DNA of 38,233 nucleotides from Vulcanimicrobiota bacterium. Its GTDB lineage: Bacteria > Vulcanimicrobiota > Vulcanimicrobiia > Vulcanimicrobiales > Vulcanimicrobiaceae. How positions within the stretch are numbered: position 1 is the first letter of the stretch; every line of letters begins with the position of its first letter. The translations under genes and the position numbers were made by a program. The notes under the pieces are model-generated. The model was not told the origin of the DNA. It saw only the letters and a list, made by a program, of their open reading frames with translations, and made no database searches. This document shows, one piece after another, positions 1 to 8,084 of the stretch. Where the stretch lies: the NCBI GenBank assembly GCA_003161555.1, contig PMOG01000037.1, positions 1 to 38,233 on the forward strand, in the 5' to 3' direction.

Positions 1-306
1 CCCCCGAGCAGCATGCTTGCATTCACCGCAGGAAGACCGTACAACATCGGCACGCCTACGCGCGGCTTCGTCGACATTGATGCGGGAGGTGAGGTCGACC
101 GCGTGTTCCAAGCGGACCTTGCGCCGTCCAACGATAGCGGCATTCAGTGGCACAGGTTCTCGAAGTCTCTCGACAGCTACGCCGGCAAGAACGTCATGAT
201 TACCTTTGGGGCGGACGCCACCGGCTCAGATATGACGGCAGCGTGGGTAGAATTTCCCAATGCCGGCATATATGCGGAGCCAGCCGGTCGGCGCGGGAAG
301 AAATAG
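1..306 (+). CDS. C-terminal end of a protein truncated by the window edge (unknown, probably cell-surface/glycan related)
   Basis: Frame is open from the left edge (PPSSMLAFTAGRPYNIGTP...) to a TAG at 304-306, 8 bp before the next likely start. Confidence 0.5.
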   Translation, partial: PPSSMLAFTAGRPYNIGTPTRGFVDIDAGGEVDRVFQADLAPSNDSGIQWHRFSKSLDSYAGKNVMITFGADATGSDMTAAWVEFPNAGIYAEPAGRRGKK

Positions 307-314
307 CGCCAGGC

Positions 315-1400
315 ATGAGGCGTTCGTCCACCGCGGCTTTGGACTCGATGCAGGTAACCGAAGCAGCGGACTTTCGGAGCGCATCAAGGCCGCGGGTCGT
401 CGGAGTCATCCCGACTTATCGTGCAGCGACTACTATTCGTACGGTTGTTAACCGTGTCCTGACAGTAGTCGACGCCGTGGTCGTTGTAGACGATTGCTGC
501 CCAGATCACTCGAGCGCCCTACTGGACGCCGATTCGCGGATCTGCGTCGTAGACCACGAACGAAATCGCGGTGTTGGCGCTGCAATGAAGACCGGCATTG
601 AGCGCGCCTTGGCGTGGGGCGCCGACTACGTCGTGAAGGTCGACGCAGACGACCAGATGGATACCGAATTCGTACCGCAGATGATCGACATCCTGGAGCA
701 GTACCCCGACATTGACCTAGTAAAAGGCAATCGCTTTGCGGACCCGGCGACCCTAAGGACGATGCCGGTTGCGCGATTGATGGGGAATGCTGGGTTGACG
801 CTGATGGTCAAGTTCAGCAGCGGCTACTGGACAATCGTCGATCCGACCAACGGTTTCATAGCGCTGAGGGCTGAGGCGATCCGCGATACCGATCTCAGTC
901 GCCTCTCTGATCGCTATTTCTTCGAGACGGACCTCCTCTGCACTTTCGGTCTTCGACGGAGGGTTATCGCCGAGCTCGAGATGCCCGCGATCTACCATAG
1001 CGAGAGCAGCAGCTCGTTATCGATACCGCGCGTACTTTTTTCGTTTCCGCCCAAACTCTTCGTCCGATTCCTCCGCCGCCTGCTGATTAACTATCTCGTG
1101 GTCGAAATGAATGTCGGCTCGCTGTGCGGATTGATCGGTTTACCGCTGCTGGTGTTCTCGGTGATCTTCGGCGCCGAGGAATGGGCGGTTTCGGTGTCCT
1201 CCGGGATCACGCGGCCGACTGGGACGATTATCCTGGCCCTGCTGCTATTCATGATCGGCTTCCAGCTTTCGCTACAGGCCCTGCTCTACGACGTGCAATC
1301 CTCGACGCGGACGCTCAAATTCAGGGGCGCTCGCGATCGCGGCACCCGCGAAGAGAGCGCGAGTGTCCTGAGCGGCGAGCTCGATCAGACCCGCACGTGA
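315..1400 (+). CDS. GT2 family glycosyltransferase (DPM1-like) with C-terminal TM segments
   Basis: VVGVIPTYRAATTIRTVVNRVL...VVVDDCCPD...GVGAAMKTGIERALAWGADYVVKVDADDQMD; hydrophobic C-terminus. ORF track start at 147 overlaps the upstream gene; ATG 315 is more likely. Confidence 0.85.
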   Translation: MRRSSTAALDSMQVTEAADFRSASRPRVVGVIPTYRAATTIRTVVNRVLTVVDAVVVVDDCCPDHSSALLDADSRICVVDHERNRGVGAAMKTGIERALAWGADYVVKVDADDQMDTEFVPQMIDILEQYPDIDLVKGNRFADPATLRTMPVARLMGNAGLTLMVKFSSGYWTIVDPTNGFIALRAEAIRDTDLSRLSDRYFFETDLLCTFGLRRRVIAELEMPAIYHSESSSSLSIPRVLFSFPPKLFVRFLRRLLINYLVVEMNVGSLCGLIGLPLLVFSVIFGAEEWAVSVSSGITRPTGTIILALLLFMIGFQLSLQALLYDVQSSTRTLKFRGARDRGTREESASVLSGELDQTRT

Positions 1401-1428
1401 GGCCTAGGTCACGGCAGCGAGCCGGGAC

Positions 1429-3150
1429 GTGCCCGTCGAACACCTGACGCTCCACATGCACGCACGAACCGTCGGGGCTCGCGTTGCGGACCATGCACAA
1501 CAGCGCCCGCATGACACTTTCTGCACTTTCTTGTCGTCGAAAATGGTCGAAACCATCACTTTTGGCGCGCTTTATGAACGCGCTACGGCGTACGCTCGTT
1601 TCTACCGAACCCGCGGTATCGGCGAAGGTGATATTGTCATCATCATTTTGCGCCATACGCCGCATCTGTACTACAGCTTTCTCGGCGCGCTGCTCGCTGG
1701 AGCCATACCGTCCTTCATGCCGTTTCCTTCGGCGAAGCAGCGATCGGACATCTACTGGCACGATCACGAACGGCTCTTCGAACGACTCCGACCACGCCTG
1801 ATCGTCACCTACGCGGAGAACCGCGACGCCGCGCACGCACACATCGAAAATTTCTCTATCGAGACCGTGGTCCCCACCGCAGAGCTATGCCAACCGGGCA
1901 CCGATGCGGTGGCATCGGACCTGCCGGGACTTGGCGCCGCACCAGATGACCTCGCATGTCTTCAACATAGTTCGGGTACGACGGGCTTGAAAAAGGGCGT
2001 CATGCTGACGCATCGGGAGATCCTGGATCATACCGAGGCGTACTCGAAAAGACTTTCATTTATCGCCGGCGATTCCATCGTATCCTGGCTGCCGCTGTAC
2101 CACGACATGGGCTTCATTGCATGCTTCATGACATCCCTGATCGAGGGCACGCATCTGATAGCGCTTGACCCTTTTGAGTGGGTCATGCGGCCACAGCTTC
2201 TCCTCGAGGCGATCGAGCGTTACCGGCCGTCACTATGCTGGCTGCCGAATTTTGCATTCAGCCACATCGTCAATGCTACCCAGCCCAGCGCAACCTTCGA
2301 CCTCAGCTCGGTGCGGGCGTTCATCAACTGCTCGGAGCCTTGTAAGCCCGGTACGTTCGAGCGGTTTCTGAACCGCTTCGAGAGTTGTGGCGTACGGCGC
2401 AACAACCTTCACGTCTGCTACGCCTTGGCGGAGAACGTGTTCGGAGCTACGCAAACGGTACCTGGGAACGCAGCCGCCGTGATCAATGTCGATGCCCACC
2501 GCTTTTCCACCGGCGAGATCGTGCCGGCACGGGCGGACAATGGGGCCCAAGACCTGCTCTCCTGCGGCCCCGCGCTCGACGGCGTATCGATCTCCGTGAG
2601 AGACGTCGACGGCGCGGTACTTCCGCCGAACCGGATCGGAGAGATCTTCGTAGCGAGCCAATACCTGTTTTCCGGCTACTATCTTCAGCCGGAGCTTACC
2701 GAGGCGAAACTACGTGACGGCTGGTACCAAACCGGAGATGTCGGATTCATGCATGACGGCGAGCTGTTCGTTACGGGACGCGTGGACGACATGCTCATCG
2801 TGAACGGACGTAACTACTATGCGCACGAGATCGAATACCTCATCAGCGAGCTTCCCGGTGTGCTCCCCGGCCGCAGCGTCGCAATCGGCGTCGATGATCA
2901 GCAATACGACGCGACGGTTGTCGTCGTGCTGGTCGAATGCACAGAACCCGACGCGTCAGGCGGCGACTTGGCGCGTGTCATTCGACGACGCATCCTCGAG
3001 CGGCTCGGCCTTGCAATCCATTCCGTCGTATCGCTGCGCAGCGGTCAGTTGGTAAAAACGACGAGCGGGAAGATAAGCCGGATTAAGAATAGGGAGTTGT
3101 ACATTCAAGGGGCGTTGACGGCCTCAGGAGACGTGCCGGCTATCTCATGA
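1429..3150 (+). CDS. Fatty-acyl-AMP ligase-like / acyl-CoA synthetase family adenylating enzyme
   Basis: LQHSSGTTGLKKGVMLTHREI (P-loop), LPLYHDMGFIACFMTSLIEG, YQTGDVGFMHDGELFVTGRVDDMLIVNGRNYYAHEIE, KTTSGKISRIKNRELY. GTG start at 1429 or ATG at 1456. Confidence 0.85.
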   Translation: MPVEHLTLHMHARTVGARVADHAQQRPHDTFCTFLSSKMVETITFGALYERATAYARFYRTRGIGEGDIVIIILRHTPHLYYSFLGALLAGAIPSFMPFPSAKQRSDIYWHDHERLFERLRPRLIVTYAENRDAAHAHIENFSIETVVPTAELCQPGTDAVASDLPGLGAAPDDLACLQHSSGTTGLKKGVMLTHREILDHTEAYSKRLSFIAGDSIVSWLPLYHDMGFIACFMTSLIEGTHLIALDPFEWVMRPQLLLEAIERYRPSLCWLPNFAFSHIVNATQPSATFDLSSVRAFINCSEPCKPGTFERFLNRFESCGVRRNNLHVCYALAENVFGATQTVPGNAAAVINVDAHRFSTGEIVPARADNGAQDLLSCGPALDGVSISVRDVDGAVLPPNRIGEIFVASQYLFSGYYLQPELTEAKLRDGWYQTGDVGFMHDGELFVTGRVDDMLIVNGRNYYAHEIEYLISELPGVLPGRSVAIGVDDQQYDATVVVVLVECTEPDASGGDLARVIRRRILERLGLAIHSVVSLRSGQLVKTTSGKISRIKNRELYIQGALTASGDVPAIS

Positions 3151-3413
3151 GCCTCGCAGAAGATGAACTGCTCCGCCGTGTTTCGGCGGTGGTGCGCACG
3201 ACGTTCGGACTCCCGCCAGGCTACGTCGTGAGTGCGGCAACGACGAGCGCCGACATCGACGGTTGGGACTCGCTCTCGCATTCGATACTCATTATGGGCA
3301 TCGAGGAACAGTTTGGGGTAGAGTTACCGATGGAGAGGGCGTTCGAATTGCACGACGTCGGGGAATTGATGGATCTCATTGGGGAGGCCGGCGGTGAACG
3401 CGGAGTGGATTGA
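3147..3413 (+). CDS. Acyl carrier protein
   Basis: 88 aa with phosphopantetheine site context DIDGWDSLSHSILIMGIEEQFGVELP; ATGA overlap with the upstream ligase. Confidence 0.88.
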   Translation: MSLAEDELLRRVSAVVRTTFGLPPGYVVSAATTSADIDGWDSLSHSILIMGIEEQFGVELPMERAFELHDVGELMDLIGEAGGERGVD

Positions 3414-4308
3414 CGAGCGGGGAATCGACAAACCAACGCTCCTGGTGTACGGGAATTGCCAGGCCGGCGCCGTTGCTGCGATCTTTGGGGTCGATGTCGT
3501 TCTCGCCGAGACGTACAACGTGCAGTACCTCGCGAGCTTCGACGACCGGGTCTCCGGCTCGCGCAATCTCGCGCCGGAGGTAATTGCCCGCACATCGCTG
3601 TTGCTGGAACAGTTCGACGCCAAAGCGTTTCCCTACCGCGGCCATCTTCCATCGCATTGCGCGAACGTCGTATTTCCATCGGTCGACCTCAACCTCTTGT
3701 GGCCGCTGAGATTCGGCAATCCGCTCAACGACCCACCGACCGAGGCAACGCCATGGGGACATTATCCCGAGGGCGACCGGCTCATCATCGACTGCGTTCA
3801 GCGCGGCCTGAGCGCCGACGAGACGCTGGCGCATTACCGGAGTCACTCTCACGCGCACCTGCCGAATCTCAGCCGATACGCCGAGATGGAACGCACTCGC
3901 TTACGAGCCCGCGAGGCGAAGTGCGACATCGTGATGAGCGACTTCATTTTTGAGCGATTGTCGAGCGACCGTCTCTTTTGGTCCGCAAACCACCCGACGA
4001 CCGTGTCGCTGCGAGAACTTTGCGGTCGCCTGTTGGCGGCGGCGGGACCTGCTCTGCCCGAATCGCACCTCGTCGATCTTGACCGAAGTCTGACCATGTT
4101 TGCTGCGGAAGGACCGTTGGGCTTCATGAGCGTCCCCATTCATCCGCTCATCGTCGAGCACTTCGATCTGGGCTGGTACGGTTCGGGTGATGGTAAAGAC
4201 TACGGGCTCCGGGTGGCGCCGGTTACCTACGATGAGTATTTTCGCGGCATGGCGTCCATCGCTATCGAGCGATTGGCTTCACGTGAAGCCGTGCAATCGG
4301 CGACGTAA
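3394..4308 (+). CDS. WcbI-like polysaccharide biosynthesis protein (putative acyl/acetyltransferase)
   Basis: N-terminal TLLVYGNCQAGAVAAIF resembles the GNCQ motif of WcbI-type proteins; GTG start at 3394 (or TTG 3379) overlaps the ACP end. Confidence 0.65.
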   Translation: MNAEWIDERGIDKPTLLVYGNCQAGAVAAIFGVDVVLAETYNVQYLASFDDRVSGSRNLAPEVIARTSLLLEQFDAKAFPYRGHLPSHCANVVFPSVDLNLLWPLRFGNPLNDPPTEATPWGHYPEGDRLIIDCVQRGLSADETLAHYRSHSHAHLPNLSRYAEMERTRLRAREAKCDIVMSDFIFERLSSDRLFWSANHPTTVSLRELCGRLLAAAGPALPESHLVDLDRSLTMFAAEGPLGFMSVPIHPLIVEHFDLGWYGSGDGKDYGLRVAPVTYDEYFRGMASIAIERLASREAVQSAT

Positions 4309-4328
4309 TCCGCGTCGCCGAGGCTCGT

Positions 4329-5171
4329 CTAGCCGCCCTTCCGAGCGACATGCACCCATGAATTCGCACCGAGAATGCCCAGCTTTCTCGACCAGAATCG
4401 ATACGTCGTCATCGAGCAGCCCAACGCTCCGAACCGGCGTTCGAGGTCGGCGATTGAAAAAATCCGATAGGCCAGAATGCCTTCCGGGCGGCAGGGGTCG
4501 GCATGGTAGACCGCGGGCACATGAAACACGATGTTGCCGCTCGCGTCGAGTTCGGCCAGAACAGTGTCGACTTCGCCGAACGGATCGAGCGGGACGGTGA
4601 AAACATACGAACCGCCGGGGCGCAGTATACGCACGATCTCGGTCTCGGCTTGGTGCGCGTCGGGAATGTGTTCCATTACTTCCGAGGTCACGATGACGTC
4701 GAAATAATCCGACGGGAACGACGTCGCAATCAGGTCTTCGTGGCGCACTCCGTTCACGAAATCACCGGATTGATGCTGCCCGCCGAAATATCCGGAGAAG
4801 ACAAGGTTTGAGTCGGTTAGAAATTTTCTGAGATAGACGAACAAGGCCGTGTTGCAATCGGCGATGTAGATTCGCATCCTCGCAGACCGGATATGCTCAG
4901 CGATGGCGACCAGCGAGGCGTTTGGATGCCCGAGAAGGGCGATCGATAGCGCGCATACGAGAGCCCGCTGGCGAGTTATCGAGCCGGACTCACGCGCGCG
5001 CACGTCCTCACGGAAGTTCGTCGTTTGAACCGTAAAGTCGGTGATCCGGCCGGCGACGTTGTCGTAGCCCTTGATTGATCCGCTCGCGAGCGCCTCACTG
5101 CAAACGATTTGGTCGAGTTCAACGTCGAAACTCGACTCGCTCTTCCGGTCGAAAGCTTCGACGAACAGCAT
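4329..5171 (-). CDS. Class I SAM-dependent methyltransferase
   Basis: MLFVEAFDRKSESSF...FDVIVTSEVMEHIPDAHQAETEIVRILRPGGSYVFTVPLDPFGE; ATG complement at 5169-5171, 2 bp from the flippase stop. The 610-aa ORF in the track is an out-of-frame upstream extension. Confidence 0.8.
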   Translation of the reverse strand: MLFVEAFDRKSESSFDVELDQIVCSEALASGSIKGYDNVAGRITDFTVQTTNFREDVRARESGSITRQRALVCALSIALLGHPNASLVAIAEHIRSARMRIYIADCNTALFVYLRKFLTDSNLVFSGYFGGQHQSGDFVNGVRHEDLIATSFPSDYFDVIVTSEVMEHIPDAHQAETEIVRILRPGGSYVFTVPLDPFGEVDTVLAELDASGNIVFHVPAVYHADPCRPEGILAYRIFSIADLERRFGALGCSMTTYRFWSRKLGILGANSWVHVARKGG

Positions 5172-5173
5172 CG

Positions 5174-6439
5174 TTAGAATCCCTCCGAAAATGAGCGAGC
5201 GTTCTGCTTTGAACCGACACCAATGAAAGTCGCCGCGAGGAGGGTTGCATGGCCGAAGAACAGCGTCCAAATTACTGCGATCAGCGACGGATGCCAGAAC
5301 GCAATGGTGAGCACCTCTGCCAGCCCGACGGTGGCAGCCGGCCAGACGAAGGCATAGCGATGCAATCCGATCTGGTATGCGGCGACAACGTTTGCTAGGC
5401 CCAGAGCACCGGCGGCGGCTACGTAGGTAGAAACGAGCGGCCCGGCTTCCCGGAACGCCTTCCCTGCAAAAAGCGCGACGACGCCCGCCGGGGCAATCGC
5501 TGCAAGGAAGGCCGCCGGGGCGATAATCGCAGCGCTCACGCCAAGCGCCGTGACCAGCAGCGGCGAGCCGGCTGCTCCTCTCGCCGCCAGTGCGGTGGCT
5601 TTCGGCATGACGAGAGTTGGAATGAATGCGAGCACTCCAAGCACCGCGCGCCCAATCAGCGCAGCTGCCGCATAGAGGCCAGCCGCGTTTGCATCGAAGA
5701 AATGCCGGACGAGCGCGACGTCGTACTGTGCGGAGAGCACCGTCAACACGAGTTGTGCTATACCCACACGTGAGGCGAGTCTTGCAATGTAGCCAGCCTC
5801 GAGATGGAAGGCTGCGCCGGTTGCACCGAGCGCGCCGCGAAAGGCCCACAAGTTGTAACCGAGGCAGGCGAGTTCTCCGATCGCAAATCCGGCAAGGGCG
5901 CCAATCGCGCCGTGCTGGATTGTGAGCGGGATCCCGATCGCGAACCGCACGCCTCCCTCGACCAAATACGACACCGACATCTCCCCAAACCGATGGGAAC
6001 CCTGAAAAATGCCGCGCCCAACGGTCGCGAAGGCAAAAGCGGCGAGGGTCAACGCACTCACGACGACCGGCTGAGCCGAAGGCAAATGAAAGAAGCCTGC
6101 CAGCGGTTGGCGGACGAGGACGACGACCACGACCGCAAGCGCGCCCAGCGCGCCCGCCCACAGGACCGTCATGCGCGTGAGAGCGTTCAGGGCCGACCGG
6201 TTTGAGGTCGCATCGAACTCCGCAGCCAGGCGCGCCACGACGATTTGGGCGACGCTTGCAGGTGCGGCGAGCGCGAAAACGGCCGCATTCAGCGACGTCA
6301 ACTCCCCGTATGGTTCGACGCCCATGACTCGGCTGGCGACCATGTAATACAGGTAGTTGAATACATTGGCGACGATGAGGCCGGAAAAAACGATCGCGCC
6401 GTGGTAGGCCAGATCGTTCCGGCGCAGGCGCGAAATCAT
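5174..6439 (-). CDS. Polysaccharide flippase, Wzx-like (MOP superfamily)
   Basis: 421 aa, about 12 hydrophobic segments; starts MISRLRRNDLAYHGAIVFSGLIVANVFNYLYYMVASRVMGVEPYGELTSLNAAVF, typical of the family. Confidence 0.8.
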   Translation of the reverse strand: MISRLRRNDLAYHGAIVFSGLIVANVFNYLYYMVASRVMGVEPYGELTSLNAAVFALAAPASVAQIVVARLAAEFDATSNRSALNALTRMTVLWAGALGALAVVVVVLVRQPLAGFFHLPSAQPVVVSALTLAAFAFATVGRGIFQGSHRFGEMSVSYLVEGGVRFAIGIPLTIQHGAIGALAGFAIGELACLGYNLWAFRGALGATGAAFHLEAGYIARLASRVGIAQLVLTVLSAQYDVALVRHFFDANAAGLYAAAALIGRAVLGVLAFIPTLVMPKATALAARGAAGSPLLVTALGVSAAIIAPAAFLAAIAPAGVVALFAGKAFREAGPLVSTYVAAAGALGLANVVAAYQIGLHRYAFVWPAATVGLAEVLTIAFWHPSLIAVIWTLFFGHATLLAATFIGVGSKQNARSFSEGF

Positions 6440-6467
6440 GAGGTCCCGGCCGAAGCCTGCGGCAACG

Positions 6468-8063
6468 TCAGCCGGTTTTCCGCCGTGCTCGCATCGCCGT
6501 CATAAACTGTCGTGCCGGCATCGTGAGCCGCCACGAGCGAGAACGCATGATGTCCGCGAGATGAGCCTCGGCCACAGCCGCACGTTCGTTCGCGTCTTGC
6601 CAGTTATAGGTCTCGAGTTTCAGCTGGGCAAGCATCTGTTCGCATCCCCGCCGGGCGTTTTCAGACTCGTCCAGGCGGCCGAGAAGCTCTTGCATCTCCG
6701 CCGAACGCGCGTTGAGCGCATTAGCCGTCGACTCGAGCTGGGTCTGAAGACGCAGTGCTTCCTGACGCGCGATCATCAGTTCAAAATCGAGCTTCCCGCG
6801 CTCGGCGACCAGTTCGGCTTCCTTGGCGTGAAGGTCGGCTTCGTGTCGCCGCTGGAATTCGGCTGTGGCGTCGCGCATCGAGTCACATTCCAAGCGGAGG
6901 CCGGCCAGTGCCCGCTCGAGGCGCTGACGCTCGGCCGCGGCGGCGCGGAGTTCCTCGCGGGCACGCTCCTCCGAAGCGGAGAGTTCCTCGCGGGCGCGCT
7001 CCTCAGACGCGGAGAGTTGCTCGCGAGCGCGCTCCTCAGACGCGGAGAGTTCCTCGCGAGCATGCTCCTCCGAAGCGGAGAGTTGCTCGCGAGCGCGCTT
7101 TTCCGACGCGGAGAGTTCCTCGACGCGCGCGCTCAGTTCCGCGCTGCGATGGCCTCCCGCCTCCAGCATCGCCTCGAGGCCGCCGGCGTGCTCTTGGAGC
7201 CGGCGGGTTTGGTTGCCATACTCCACGGCTTCCCGCTGGCGTTCATCCAGCTGTGCAGCCAAAGCCGGCGTAACGTCCAAGTTTCCGGGAGGCCGGTTCA
7301 GTTCGGCGGCCAGTCCGCCGGAGCGGACGTCGTCCAACAACTCGTCCCGCGGGTCCAGATACACGCTGCAGAGATCGGGGACCGTGACCGACTCCCTTCG
7401 CCCACAGATTGCGATAAAATACTGCGGATCGGGCAATGCGCTCATCGCCCCCTCAGCGGTGATCGAGGGTCCGAGCCACCGCGTCTCATTCCCCGCTCCG
7501 CGCAGCGGGTGGACGGCCGAGGCAGCAAAGATGCGCTGGCCAAAGACCTTGACCACGGGGAAGAACGACCGGAGCACGTCGCGGAACTCGTGGAAATACA
7601 ACTCGCGGACGTGGTACGGATTCTGTACCGCGCTGGCATCGCTATACACGAGCTTGTTTGGTGACGAGATCACCAGCAGGCCGTCGGGTCGCAGGACGCG
7701 GGTCAATTCCTTCAACATCCGCTCCTGCTCCGCGAGATGTTCGAGCGTCTCGAAGCTGACCACGAGATCGAAGGCCGCATCCCCGGCGGGAATCTGCGTG
7801 CAGTCTCCCAGCCGAAAGTCGAGGTTCATGGCGGTATATCGCGCGGCGGCATGCTGGATTGTCTCGCCGTCGTTATCGACGCCGATTGCGGAGGTTGCCA
7901 CCAGCGACAATGCCGCCGTGCCATATCCTTCACCGCATGCGATGTCGAGAACGTCCTTCCCACGTGCCAACTCAAGCACCATCGCGTACCGGTGAAAGTG
8001 CTCGTAGTAGATTTGGCCGCGCAGCTCCGGCACGTAGCGCTCGCCGGTAAAGGACAAATTCAT
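6468..8063 (-). CDS. SAM-dependent methyltransferase with long C-terminal coiled coil
   Basis: VLDIACGEGYGTAALS (motif I), VVSFETLEHLAEQERMLKELTRVLRPDGLLVISSPNK; then SASEERAREEL tandem repeats and terminal SRSWRLTMPARQF. Confidence 0.88.
   Translation of the reverse strand: MNLSFTGERYVPELRGQIYYEHFHRYAMVLELARGKDVLDIACGEGYGTAALSLVATSAIGVDNDGETIQHAAARYTAMNLDFRLGDCTQIPAGDAAFDLVVSFETLEHLAEQERMLKELTRVLRPDGLLVISSPNKLVYSDASAVQNPYHVRELYFHEFRDVLRSFFPVVKVFGQRIFAASAVHPLRGAGNETRWLGPSITAEGAMSALPDPQYFIAICGRRESVTVPDLCSVYLDPRDELLDDVRSGGLAAELNRPPGNLDVTPALAAQLDERQREAVEYGNQTRRLQEHAGGLEAMLEAGGHRSAELSARVEELSASEKRAREQLSASEEHAREELSASEERAREQLSASEERAREELSASEERAREELRAAAAERQRLERALAGLRLECDSMRDATAEFQRRHEADLHAKEAELVAERGKLDFELMIARQEALRLQTQLESTANALNARSAEMQELLGRLDESENARRGCEQMLAQLKLETYNWQDANERAAVAEAHLADIMRSRSWRLTMPARQFMTAMRARRKTG
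6948..7112 (-). repeat. Five tandem 33-bp units encoding 11-aa coiled-coil repeat (SASE[EK][RH]ARE[EQ]L)
   Basis: Residues 318-372: SASEKRAREQL-SASEEHAREEL-SASEERAREQL-SASEERAREEL-SASEERAREEL. Confidence 0.93.
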
Positions 8064-8084
8064 GAAGTAACTCCGGACGCGCTC

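Noticed and set aside
6948-7112. 33-bp repeats as a possible CRISPR array
   Set aside because: Units are contiguous without spacers and in frame in a coding sequence; no cas genes in the window.
6438-7664. Plus-strand ORF with LLRRGEFLAS-type repeats resembling pentapeptide/leucine-rich repeats
   Set aside because: Exactly antisense to the 33-bp coiled-coil repeats of the methyltransferase; the repeat is a reflection of that gene.
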